A stretch of DNA of 48,523 nucleotides from Oscillospiraceae bacterium (GTDB lineage Bacteria; Bacillota; Clostridia; Monoglobales; Monoglobaceae). Where the stretch lies: positions 1 through 48,523 of the forward strand of contig SVKF01000014.1 of NCBI GenBank assembly GCA_015068605.1, given 5' to 3'. Under the pieces are notes generated by a model. That model ran no database searches. It was not told the origin of the DNA and worked only from the letters and a program-made list of their open reading frames with translations. The position numbers and the translations under genes were made by a program. Below are positions 41,325-48,523 of the stretch, in pieces; positions within the stretch are counted from its first letter, which is position 1, and every line of letters begins with the position of its first letter.

Positions 41325-42345
41325 ATGTTTTCTTGATAAGATAAATTCCGTCTTTACGGAGATTTCAAAAACAATGCCTCTTTATCTTCCCACAGATTCT
41401 TCCGACGGCTCTGCCGTTTATAAAAAATGGGAAGACGGCATAAAATGGAGCGACGCTTTAAACACTGTCAGAAGCCCTAAAGACTTCTTCTTCCCTCAGA
41501 TGGAAAGCCTTATGGAGTTTAAAACAGAGGGTAAGAACATTGAAGTTATTGACACAAGACAGGAAACCGAAGATTTTGTTATCTGGGGTGTTCGTCCTTG
41601 TGATGTTAAAAGCTTTGAAATTTTAGACAGAGTATTTTTAAGCGAGCCTGTTGACAGCTACTATGCTTCAAGACGCGAAAAGGGGATTATCGTTTCTCTC
41701 GCTTGCTCAAAGCCTGCTGAAACTTGTTTCTGTCAGACTTTTGACATAAACCCGGCTGAGCCTTGCGGCGATGTTTCTATGTGGAAAACTGAAACAGAGC
41801 TTTTCATTCAGGCAAACACCGAAAAGGGTGAAGCTTTTATGGAAAAAATTGCAGGACTTACAGAAGAATGCTCCGAGGACGCTGTTTCCGAGCAGAAAGA
41901 AAAAATCGGAAGCATTATGAAAAAGCTTCCCCTTAAAGACCTTAAAACCGACGCATTTGGCGGTGGCAAGACTATGGACTTTTTCAATGCGCCTGAGTGG
42001 GATGAGTTATCCCAGACCTGTCTCGGGTGCGGAACCTGTACTTTCGTCTGCCCGACTTGTCAGTGTTACGACATAAAGGACTTCAACACAGGAAACGGTG
42101 TTGTCAGATTCCGTTGCTGGGATTCCTGTATGTACTCTGAATTTACAAAGATGGCTCACGGAAATAACAGACTCACTCAAAAAGAGCGTTTCCGCCAGAG
42201 ATTTATGCACAAGCTGGTTTACTATCCTGAAAACAACGACGGACTGTTTAGCTGTGTTGGTTGCGGAAGATGTCTTTCAAAGTGTCCTATTTCCATGAAT
42301 ATTGTTAAAGTTATGAAAAAGATTGGAGGGAAAGCAAGTGAATAA
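41317..42345 (+). CDS. flxB: 4Fe-4S dicluster protein, FlxB/AsrA-like
   Basis: 342 residues resembling the AsrA/hydrogenase beta-type 4Fe-4S dicluster family. An N-terminal domain with VRPCDVKSFEILDRVFL (around 94-110) precedes two clusters: CLGCGTCTFVCPTCQC near 240-255 and CVGCGRCLSKCP near 316-327. The ATG at 41317 has GGAGGG six bases before it and overlaps flxC by eight bases. It overlaps the FlxA-like gene by eight bases too, so the Flx module is tightly coupled. Confidence 0.75.
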   Translation: MRKCFLDKINSVFTEISKTMPLYLPTDSSDGSAVYKKWEDGIKWSDALNTVRSPKDFFFPQMESLMEFKTEGKNIEVIDTRQETEDFVIWGVRPCDVKSFEILDRVFLSEPVDSYYASRREKGIIVSLACSKPAETCFCQTFDINPAEPCGDVSMWKTETELFIQANTEKGEAFMEKIAGLTEECSEDAVSEQKEKIGSIMKKLPLKDLKTDAFGGGKTMDFFNAPEWDELSQTCLGCGTCTFVCPTCQCYDIKDFNTGNGVVRFRCWDSCMYSEFTKMAHGNNRLTQKERFRQRFMHKLVYYPENNDGLFSCVGCGRCLSKCPISMNIVKVMKKIGGKASE

Positions 42346-43168
42346 TTCTGAAACATTAATTCCAAAAATCGGCGTTATAACAGATGTCCGTATTGACACT
42401 CCCGATATTAAGACCTTCAGAGTTGTTACTCCTGACGGTAAAAAGGCATTCGACCACCGTCCCGGACAGTGTGCTATGCTTTCCGTTCCCGGTGTTGGCG
42501 AGGCTATGTTCTCTATAACCTCCTCCCCGACTAACGAGGAATATATGGAATTCTCCATTAAAAAGTGCGGATGTGTTACCGATTGGCTACATCAGGCAGA
42601 GGTTGGTCAGCAGATTACAATCAGAGGGCCATACGGAAATCCGTTCCCTGTTGACGATGTTTTTGCAGGGAAGAATCTTCTCTTTATTGCCGGCGGTGTT
42701 GGTCTTGCACCTCTTCGCAGCGTTATCAATTACTGCCGTCACTATCGTGACCGCTATGGCGAAATTGATATTGTTTACGGTTCAAGAAGCAAGGATGACT
42801 TGCTTGACTATAACGAAATCATTGAGGAATGGTCAAAAGATGCCGGTGTTAAAGTTCATTTGACAATCGATAACCCTCAGGAGGGTTGGGATGGGCATGT
42901 TGGCTTTGTTCCAAACTTCGTTAAGGAACTTGGCTTTGACACCAATAAGACTGCTGTTATTTGCGGTCCGCCTATTATGATTAAGTTCACTTTAGATGGG
43001 CTTTGTTCAATGGGCTTTGACAAAACCCAGATTTACACCACACTGGAGCTTCGTATGAAATGCGGTGTCGGAAAATGCGGAAGATGTAATGTAGGCGCTA
43101 AATATGTCTGCAAAGACGGTCCTGTTTTCCGTTGCGACCAAATCGACGAACTTCCTGATGAATATTAA
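42338..43168 (+). CDS. flxA: FAD/NAD(P)-binding oxidoreductase, FlxA-like
   Basis: 276-residue ferredoxin-reductase-type flavoprotein of the PyrK/AsrB family. An FAD domain (FSITSSP near 58-64) is followed by the NAD(P) site AGGVGLAPLRS (118-128) and a C-terminal [2Fe-2S] motif with C242/C247/C250/C258. It would oxidise NAD(P)H and feed electrons to the Fe-S proteins of the complex. The FAD motif lacks the usual arginine of RxYS, as in many PyrK-like proteins. It starts with GTG after GGAGGG, overlapping flxB by eight bases. Confidence 0.85.
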   Translation: MNNSETLIPKIGVITDVRIDTPDIKTFRVVTPDGKKAFDHRPGQCAMLSVPGVGEAMFSITSSPTNEEYMEFSIKKCGCVTDWLHQAEVGQQITIRGPYGNPFPVDDVFAGKNLLFIAGGVGLAPLRSVINYCRHYRDRYGEIDIVYGSRSKDDLLDYNEIIEEWSKDAGVKVHLTIDNPQEGWDGHVGFVPNFVKELGFDTNKTAVICGPPIMIKFTLDGLCSMGFDKTQIYTTLELRMKCGVGKCGRCNVGAKYVCKDGPVFRCDQIDELPDEY

Positions 43169-43181
43169 AGGAGAGGTAAAA

Positions 43182-43856
43182 ATGGAAAAATTAGTTAATA
43201 TATTTCTGTTTGGGAAAAAGTATGCTGTTCCCGAAAATTTAACGATTATGACCGCTATGGAATACGCAGGCTATCAGCTTGTCAGAGGTTGCGGTTGCCG
43301 TAACGGTTTCTGCGGTGCTTGTGCAACAATCTACCGCATAAAGGGCGACAAGGAGCTTAAAGCTTGTCTTGCCTGCCAGACTAAGGTTGAGGATAATATG
43401 TATATCGCAACTCTTCCTTTCTTCCCACTTGTTAAGGAAGGTTATGATATAGAAAAAATTCCTACAAATGAGTCTGTTATGATGCAGCTTTACCCTGAAA
43501 TCTATTCCTGTATCGGTTGTAACGCCTGCACAAAAAGCTGTACTCAGGGTCTTGATGTTATGCAGTATATCGCATACGCTCAGAGAGGCGACTTTGAAAA
43601 ATGCGCTGAAGAGTCTTTTGACTGTGTAATGTGTGGCGTATGCTCTTCAAGATGTCCTGCAGGAATTTCACATCCACAGGTTGCAATGCTTGCAAGACGA
43701 ATTAACGGTAAGTATTTAGCTCCCGGCTGCGGTCACCTTGAAGACCGTGTTAAGGAAATCAAGAACGGCGACTTTACTGAGCTTATCGAGGCTCTTATGC
43801 AGAAGCCTATTGATGAAATGAAAGAGCTTTATAACACAAGAGAAATAGAGAAGTAA
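43182..43856 (+). CDS. frdB: Fumarate reductase / succinate dehydrogenase iron-sulfur subunit
   Basis: 224 residues. A plant-type [2Fe-2S] domain (C39, C44, C47, C62/C65) is followed by two ferredoxin motifs, C110/113/116/120 and C148/151/154/158. All eight ferredoxin ligands are cysteines, suggesting two [4Fe-4S] clusters rather than the [4Fe-4S]+[3Fe-4S] pair of membrane-bound SdhB/FrdB; the archaeal TfrB N-terminal half has a similar pattern. There is no HdrB-type CCG domain on this protein. The ATG at 43182 follows AAAGGAGAGG. frdA follows 13 bases later; no membrane anchor gene is in the operon. Confidence 0.88.
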   Translation: MEKLVNIFLFGKKYAVPENLTIMTAMEYAGYQLVRGCGCRNGFCGACATIYRIKGDKELKACLACQTKVEDNMYIATLPFFPLVKEGYDIEKIPTNESVMMQLYPEIYSCIGCNACTKSCTQGLDVMQYIAYAQRGDFEKCAEESFDCVMCGVCSSRCPAGISHPQVAMLARRINGKYLAPGCGHLEDRVKEIKNGDFTELIEALMQKPIDEMKELYNTREIEK

Positions 43857-43869
43857 GGAGGAGAGGCGT

Positions 43870-45462
43870 ATGTATTCGGAAAATTTTCAGAAATCAATCG
43901 CCGCAGTTGAGGCGGCAAGAGATAAAAATATTGCTTATGAGCCGGAGCGTATGACAGCAAAGCAAAAGGAAGACTTGCTTGCCGCTTTTCACCCTGACTA
44001 TAAGCAGGACCAGTTTGCTACACTTAAAATCGGTGCAAACAAAGGCGATAAAGTTCCAACAGAACTTGCTGAAATTCTTCAGGCACACAGCAGAATTACT
44101 GCTGACTCCGTTGACCTTGAAAACCCTGACTATGAAACTGATGTTTTAATCATAGGCGGTGGCGGTGCTGGTACATCTGCAGCAATCGAGGCTCACGAGG
44201 CAGGAGCAGATGTTATGATTGTAACAAAGCTCCGTATGGGTGACGCTAACACAATGATGGCAGAGGGCGGTATTCAGGCGGCTGATAAGCCAAACGATTC
44301 CCCTGCAATCCATTTTGTTGATGCTTTCGGCGGCGGACACTTCGCAGCAAAAAGAGAACTTTTGTCAAAGCTTGTTTGCGACGCTCCCGAGGCAATTCAG
44401 TGGCTCAGCAATTTGGGTGTTGAGTTTGATAAAGAGGCTGACGGAACAATGGTTACAACTCACGGCGGCGGTACATCAAGAAAGAGAATGCACGCGGCAA
44501 AGGACTATTCCGGTGCTGAAATTATGAGAACTCTCCGTGACGAAGTTTTAAACCGTCAAATCCCTGTTGTTGATTTCACATCAGCAATTGAGCTTATTTT
44601 AGACGAAAACGGAAACGCTGCCGGTGCAGTTCTTATGAATATGGAAACAAAAGAACTCCTTGTTGCAAAAGCAAAAACTGTTATTATTGCAACAGGCGGT
44701 GCAGGTCGTATGCACTATCAGGGCTTCCCAACTTCAAACCACTACGGTGCAACAGCCGACGGTCTTGTTTTGGGTTACAGAGTTGGCGCAAAGCTTTTAT
44801 ATGCTGAAACTCTTCAGTATCACCCAACAGGTGTTGCTTACCCTGAACAGATTTTCGGTGCGCTTGTAACAGAGAAGGTTCGTTCTCTCGGCGCAAAGCT
44901 CGTTAATGTAAACGGTGAAGTATTTATGCATCCGCTGGAAACACGAGATGTTGCTGCAGCTTCTATTATCCGTGAATGCAGCGAAAGAGAAAACGGTATC
45001 GAAACAGGCAACGGACTCGGCGTATGGCTTGATACTCCAATGATTGAGAAAATCGGCGGAGAGGGTACTATTATGAAGAGAATCCCTGCTATGTGGAGAA
45101 TGTTTGATAAATACGGTATTGATATCCGCAAAGAACCAATCCTGGTTTATCCGACACTTCACTATCAGAACGGCGGTCTTGATATTACTCCTGACTGTAT
45201 GACAACAAATGTTAAAAACCTCTTTGTTGCCGGCGAAGCGGTTGGAGGAATCCACGGCAAAAACCGTCTTATGGGTAACTCTCTCCTTGACATTATCGTT
45301 TTCGGAAGAAGTGCAGGCCAGAGTGCGGCGGCTGTTTCTAAGGATGTTAAGGTTGGCAAGCTTACTCTTGACCATATCGCAAAATTCGAAAACGAAATAA
45401 AGGAAGCAGGAATTGAAACCAAAACAGTTTCTCCAAAACTTCTTCCTAAATACACAAGATAA
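43870..45462 (+). CDS. frdA: Soluble fumarate reductase flavoprotein
   Basis: 530-residue flavoprotein of the SdhA/FrdA/NadB family. FAD motif IIGGGGAG lies at 94-101, after an unusual N-terminal extension of about 90 residues. Substrate and proton-transfer residues are kept: H318 (YHPTG), R359 (TRDVAAASI), H431 (LHYQNGG) and R466 (GKNRLMGNSLLD). The histidine that covalently holds FAD in membrane enzymes (RSHTVAAEGG) is N127 here (DANTMMAEGG), so FAD is probably non-covalent, as in TfrA and NadB. Fumarase and frdB neighbours favour fumarate over aspartate. It acts in the cytosol with frdB and presumably the Hdr-Flx complex. Confidence 0.9.
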   Translation: MYSENFQKSIAAVEAARDKNIAYEPERMTAKQKEDLLAAFHPDYKQDQFATLKIGANKGDKVPTELAEILQAHSRITADSVDLENPDYETDVLIIGGGGAGTSAAIEAHEAGADVMIVTKLRMGDANTMMAEGGIQAADKPNDSPAIHFVDAFGGGHFAAKRELLSKLVCDAPEAIQWLSNLGVEFDKEADGTMVTTHGGGTSRKRMHAAKDYSGAEIMRTLRDEVLNRQIPVVDFTSAIELILDENGNAAGAVLMNMETKELLVAKAKTVIIATGGAGRMHYQGFPTSNHYGATADGLVLGYRVGAKLLYAETLQYHPTGVAYPEQIFGALVTEKVRSLGAKLVNVNGEVFMHPLETRDVAAASIIRECSERENGIETGNGLGVWLDTPMIEKIGGEGTIMKRIPAMWRMFDKYGIDIRKEPILVYPTLHYQNGGLDITPDCMTTNVKNLFVAGEAVGGIHGKNRLMGNSLLDIIVFGRSAGQSAAAVSKDVKVGKLTLDHIAKFENEIKEAGIETKTVSPKLLPKYTR

Positions 45463-45490
45463 CTTTAAAAAGAAAAGAGGCTTATCTTAA

Positions 45491-46705
45491 ATGGAATTAT
45501 TTAACGGAGTTATCTCCTTATCTGGAATATCATTTTTATTATTCTGCATTTTTGCAATAATTGCAGTCGGCTATGCCCTTGGCAGAATAACTATTAAAGG
45601 CGTTGCTCTTGAAAGTGCCGGAGTTTTTGTTATTGCATTGCTTTTTGGATGTTTCTTATATCCTCAGCTTCAAAACGGTGTCGGCACAGATTCCAAAACG
45701 CTTGACAGCTTGCTGTCTTTAATTGAAACATTAGGTCTTATCCTTTTTGTCACATCTGTGGGATTTATTGCAGGTCCGAAGTTCTTCGGTAATCTTAAAA
45801 AGAACTTTAAATCCTATGTGCTCTTAGGACTTATAATCATTGTTTCGGGTGCTTTGGTTGCCGTTGTCTGCATTTTTGTGGGCAGAGGTCTTGGCGAAAA
45901 CCCAAAAACATTTACATCAACTGTGGTTGGGCTTATGTCAGGTTCACTCACTTCAACTCCTGCATTCTCCGCCGCAAAAGAGGCAGCTCCTTTCGCTAAT
46001 GCAGTTTCTGCAGGTTATGCAATCGCCTATATCTACGGGGTTATAGGGGTTGTTCTCTTTGTTCAGATTATCCCAAAGCTCTTAAAGGCGAATATGCCCG
46101 ACGAACTTGCGAAAATCACGAATGTCGAAGGTGCTAAACAAAAACAACTTGGCGACAACCTTATCAAAATAGATGGCTACGGTTTGGCATCTTTTGCTCT
46201 TGCAACCATAATTGGGGTTATTATCGGGAAGATTAAAATTCCCCTTACCGAAACCTCCTCTTTCTCCCTTACAACAACAGGGGGATGCCTTTTAACCGCC
46301 CTGATATTCGGTCATTTCGGCAAGGTCGGTAAGGTAAGAATTATGCCTGAAATAAACGCACTTAAAATTTTCCGTGAGCTTGGACTTATTCTGTTCTTAA
46401 TGGGAGCAGGAATTTCCGGCGGTGCTGAATTTATTAATTACTTCGACCCCGTTTATTTGCTTTATGGCTTCTTTATGACAACAGTTCCGATGATTATCGG
46501 CTTCCTGTTTGCAAAATATGTGTTAAAGCTCAGCCTTCTTAACAATTTAGGCTCAATAACAGGCGGAATGACAAGTACACCTGCTCTCGGAACACTTATA
46601 AGTGTTGCAAAATCAGAGGATGTTGCATCAGCCTATGCGGCAACATACCCAATCGCCTTAATTGCGGTTGTCCTCGCATCACAGTTAATACTTATATTCT
46701 TCTAA
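45491..46705 (+). CDS. Aspartate:alanine exchanger-family transporter, probable C4-dicarboxylate/succinate exporter
   Basis: 404-residue membrane protein with two inverted halves. Paired motifs GLMSGSLTSTPAFSAA (about 155-170) and GSITGGMTSTPALGT (about 358-372) are characteristic of the AAEx family (AspT, YidE, Corynebacterium SucE). SucE is a succinate exporter and AspT exchanges aspartate for alanine. The family usually carries TrkA_C (RCK) domains in the central loop; here only about 40 hydrophilic residues link the halves, a compact form. Position as last gene of the fumarate reductase operon supports succinate export or fumarate/succinate exchange. Substrate is inference. Confidence 0.8.
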   Translation: MELFNGVISLSGISFLLFCIFAIIAVGYALGRITIKGVALESAGVFVIALLFGCFLYPQLQNGVGTDSKTLDSLLSLIETLGLILFVTSVGFIAGPKFFGNLKKNFKSYVLLGLIIIVSGALVAVVCIFVGRGLGENPKTFTSTVVGLMSGSLTSTPAFSAAKEAAPFANAVSAGYAIAYIYGVIGVVLFVQIIPKLLKANMPDELAKITNVEGAKQKQLGDNLIKIDGYGLASFALATIIGVIIGKIKIPLTETSSFSLTTTGGCLLTALIFGHFGKVGKVRIMPEINALKIFRELGLILFLMGAGISGGAEFINYFDPVYLLYGFFMTTVPMIIGFLFAKYVLKLSLLNNLGSITGGMTSTPALGTLISVAKSEDVASAYAATYPIALIAVVLASQLILIFF

Positions 46706-46742
46706 ACCGGGGATGTAAAAAAACTCCGGATCACAAGAAAAA

Positions 46743-46800
46743 AGCCAAGGCGGTGTTTAAAAAGTCTTTTTGACTTTTTAAACACCGCCTTTGGCTTATA
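46743..46800 (+). terminator. Operon-end terminator hairpin
   Basis: A stem of about 23 bp: arms 46743-46765 and 46773-46796 with one extra T in the right arm and a 7-nt loop CTTTTTG. It ends the mdh-to-transporter operon. Confidence 0.7.
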
Positions 46801-46820
46801 TAACTGCGTAGCACCGACAA

Positions 46821-46977
46821 TGTGCGTTTAACAAAAAAGGACGCAGAAATCTGCGTCCCGAAAAACGCACTCGTCGCTAAACAAAATTTAATCACATAAC
46901 AACAAAGGTGTGTGAAAAAACAGTGCGTTTTTACCAATAAAAAACCACCTTTGTTATCTTATTAAATTTTGTTTAGC
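46821..46977. repeat. Intergenic hairpin element with competing pairings
   Basis: Several inverted repeats overlap: GGACGCAG/CTGCGTCC (46839-46858), GTGCGTTT (46822-46829) with AAACGCAC (46863-46870), AAAAACGCACT (46861-46871) with AGTGCGTTTTT (46922-46932), and GCTAAACAAAATTTAAT (46876-46892) with its exact complement at 46961-46977. The last encloses AACAAAGGTG/CACCTTTGTT. It is probably a MITE-like repeat or structured RNA. No gene is visible in the 325 bases between transporter and oxidoreductase. Confidence 0.5.
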
Positions 46978-47029
46978 ATAATCATTATACCATAAAATTC
47001 TTAAAATGTAAATAGATAAAATTAAAATA

Positions 47030-48238
47030 TTATAGTTCTATACTTTTACCCAGTCGTCTTGAAGTCTCGGCGGCGAAAACCGCTTTGTGTGCCTTTAACA
47101 CCCATTTGTCGCAAACAGGCTCACCATCAAGCAATTTTGCAAAATGCTCCATAAGTCCGCCGTCACCACCGCAATGCTTTGTCCCGTCGTGAGTGATATT
47201 AAAGGTTTCCTCACTCATATTGGAAAACCGTTTTAAAACAAGAACTCCTGACTCCATACATCCGCCGATTTCGCCCTTTGAGCCCATTATTTTAAGTGTT
47301 CTTGTGTTGTCTCTTGAAAATGCGGAAACAGTGAACACCGCTGTAATTCCACCCTCAAATTCGATACTTGCAACCTGATGGTCACAAACATCATTGTCGC
47401 AACGGTAAACACATCGTCCGTATGGATTGGTTTTAAGCGCCTCAATTATGGCTTCATCGGAGTTGCCGCACTCGAACTTATGGACAAAATATCTGCCCTG
47501 ACCTACTGTATAGGTTTTAACTGCGTTATAAACACAGCTGTCGCCATATTTACAGCCATCGGTACAACGGAGAGGGACATCCCCCGGTGCATTTTCAAAT
47601 TTAAAGAACTGATTACTGCCGTAAGACGACACTTTTTTACACTCTCTGTCAATAAGATAGAGCATTAAATCAAAATCGTGGCAGGATTTTGCAACAATGA
47701 GCGGAGAAGAGCTTGCCTCGTTATTCCACGGACCTCTCACATAAGAATGGGCGTGGTGCCAAAAGCCTTCATTTTCGTTAAGCTGCATTGTGACAATATC
47801 GCCGATTTCTCCGCTTTTGATAATTTCTCTGATTTTCTGAATGAAAGGAGTGTAACGAAGGACAAATCCCGTTGTGAAAATCTTATCATAGCCCGACACA
47901 ATATTTTCAAGCTCCGAAAGTTCCTCGGGGGTGGTTGCGACAGGCTTTTCAAGAAGAATATGATACCCACACTCAACCGCCATTCGGGTTGGTTCAAGGT
48001 GCATTTTATCCTGGGTGCAAATAATAACACTATCCGCTATTTTCCCTTTTGCAAACAGCTCCTTATAGTCTGAAAAGCACATATCATCGGCTATATCATA
48101 CTTCCTTTGAAACTGATTTCGTTTTTGTTCATCAGGCTCTGCAACGCCGACAATTTTCATTATTCCTTTTTCCTTTATGTAAGGGGCATAGCAATCCTTT
48201 CCCCGACCGCCTGCGCCGACAATAATACAGGTTTTCAT
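47030..48238 (-). CDS. Gfo/Idh/MocA-family oxidoreductase
   Basis: 402-residue NAD(P)-dependent sugar or inositol dehydrogenase-like enzyme. The Rossmann motif GAGGRG is at 8-13 and the hallmark EKP at 97-99 (LLEKPVA). The C-terminal half is the substrate domain. It includes a cysteine-rich insertion (CTDGCKYGDSC ... CVYRCDNDVC, about 240-310) that occurs in one subgroup of the family and may bind metal. Substrate unknown. GGAGGG precedes the ATG. A gene that could be a second family member lies just upstream on the same strand, running off the window. Confidence 0.88.
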   Translation of the reverse strand: MKTCIIVGAGGRGKDCYAPYIKEKGIMKIVGVAEPDEQKRNQFQRKYDIADDMCFSDYKELFAKGKIADSVIICTQDKMHLEPTRMAVECGYHILLEKPVATTPEELSELENIVSGYDKIFTTGFVLRYTPFIQKIREIIKSGEIGDIVTMQLNENEGFWHHAHSYVRGPWNNEASSSPLIVAKSCHDFDLMLYLIDRECKKVSSYGSNQFFKFENAPGDVPLRCTDGCKYGDSCVYNAVKTYTVGQGRYFVHKFECGNSDEAIIEALKTNPYGRCVYRCDNDVCDHQVASIEFEGGITAVFTVSAFSRDNTRTLKIMGSKGEIGGCMESGVLVLKRFSNMSEETFNITHDGTKHCGGDGGLMEHFAKLLDGEPVCDKWVLKAHKAVFAAETSRRLGKSIEL

Positions 48239-48363
48239 TTATCCTAAATTCCCTCCAAGAAACTAATCTGTTGTGAAACTACCGCTTTATTATATCATTT
48301 CCAAAAAGTTTAGTAAATAGAAAATACAAACATTTTTTTGTATTATTCGTGCATTTGTCTGCT

Positions 48364-48523
48364 TTATACTAATTCGTCTGCTCTGATTTCTCTATTTAGT
48401 TCAGCAGATTTATAGAAACACTCAATCGCTTTCGTAACTTCTATATTCTGATGCTTCTTAATGAGGTATTCTTCTTTGCCCGCAAGGGTGTTCATTATAT
48501 TTCTGTACATATATCTGTGCTGT
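48364..48523 (-). CDS. 3' end of a minus-strand gene, possibly Gfo/Idh/MocA family (partial)
   Basis: Only the last 52 codons are in the window; the 5' part lies past base 48523. The read-out ends ...GKEEYLIKKHQNIEVTKAIE...KSAELNREIRADELV then TAA. A terminal helix of the form ...EVTKAIECFYKSAE is typical of the C-termini of Gfo/Idh/MocA oxidoreductases, which is also the family of the next gene downstream on this strand. Too little sequence remains for a firm call. The 125-base gap to that gene holds its promoter region and a GGAGGG site. Confidence 0.45.
   Translation of the reverse strand, partial: QHRYMYRNIMNTLAGKEEYLIKKHQNIEVTKAIECFYKSAELNREIRADELV

Noticed and set aside
43870-45462. 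L-aspartate oxidase (NadB)
   Set aside because: The non-covalent FAD site is similar, but the gene sits with fumarase, an SdhB-type Fe-S subunit and Hdr genes, with no nadA or nadC.
36733-45462. Membrane-bound quinone-linked succinate dehydrogenase
   Set aside because: No cytochrome b or FrdC/FrdD-type membrane gene is in the operon, and both ferredoxin clusters of FrdB have four cysteines.

Overview
The window looks like chromosome from an anaerobic, low-GC, spore-forming Bacillota (Clostridia, probably a gut Oscillospirales/Ruminococcaceae-type lineage; this placement is inference). The support is AT-rich DNA, strong AGGAGG-type ribosome binding sites, several near-perfect TTGACA-17-TATAAT promoters, spmA/spmB, a SpoIIQ-like peptidase, a Noc/ParB protein, a Gram-positive-type siphophage module and an oxygen-independent electron-transfer operon rich in Fe-S clusters.

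Layout. 1-575 is non-coding: two copies of a 127-bp unit made of small hairpins, plus terminators. 576-2806 (minus strand) holds a hypothetical helical protein, a CDF transporter with a manganese-type metal site, and mntP. 2996-13315 (plus strand) carries a lipoprotein, an 8-oxoguanine glycosylase, class II FBP aldolase, glmU-pth-mfd, a zinc-ribbon/parvulin membrane foldase, and a decayed zinc-ribbon/TPR/RCC1 gene. A dispersed repeat and cysK (minus strand) follow. 14655-26863 is a compact plus-strand cassette for a small phage particle: terminase, portal, scaffold, capsid, neck, tail, holin and amidase. It has no integrase, repressor, replication or head-protease gene, so it is a remnant prophage or a gene-transfer-agent-like particle. 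26961-30403 is an SDR / type I dehydroquinase-like / MDR oxidoreductase operon with a divergent AraC regulator. 30671-34177 holds SpoIIQ-like, Noc/ParB, SpmA, SpmB and a zinc-ribbon membrane protein.

The most interesting region is 34378-46705. It is one apparent 12-gene operon behind a consensus promoter with a palindrome over its -10 box: malate dehydrogenase, fumarase, HdrB, HdrC, HdrA, MvhD/FlxD-like, two Fe-S proteins (FlxC/FlxB-like), an FAD/NAD reductase (FlxA-like), a soluble fumarate reductase Fe-S subunit and flavoprotein, and a transporter of the aspartate:alanine exchanger family that includes succinate exporters. Read together, this suggests oxaloacetate -> malate -> fumarate -> succinate -> export. 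In that reading, fumarate reduction is soluble and tied to an NADH-oxidising, HdrA-type flavin-bifurcating complex that could also make reduced ferredoxin. The reaction is inferred from gene content and conserved residues.

The right end has a Gfo/Idh/MocA oxidoreductase (47030-48238, minus strand) and the 3' end of another minus-strand gene cut by the window edge.
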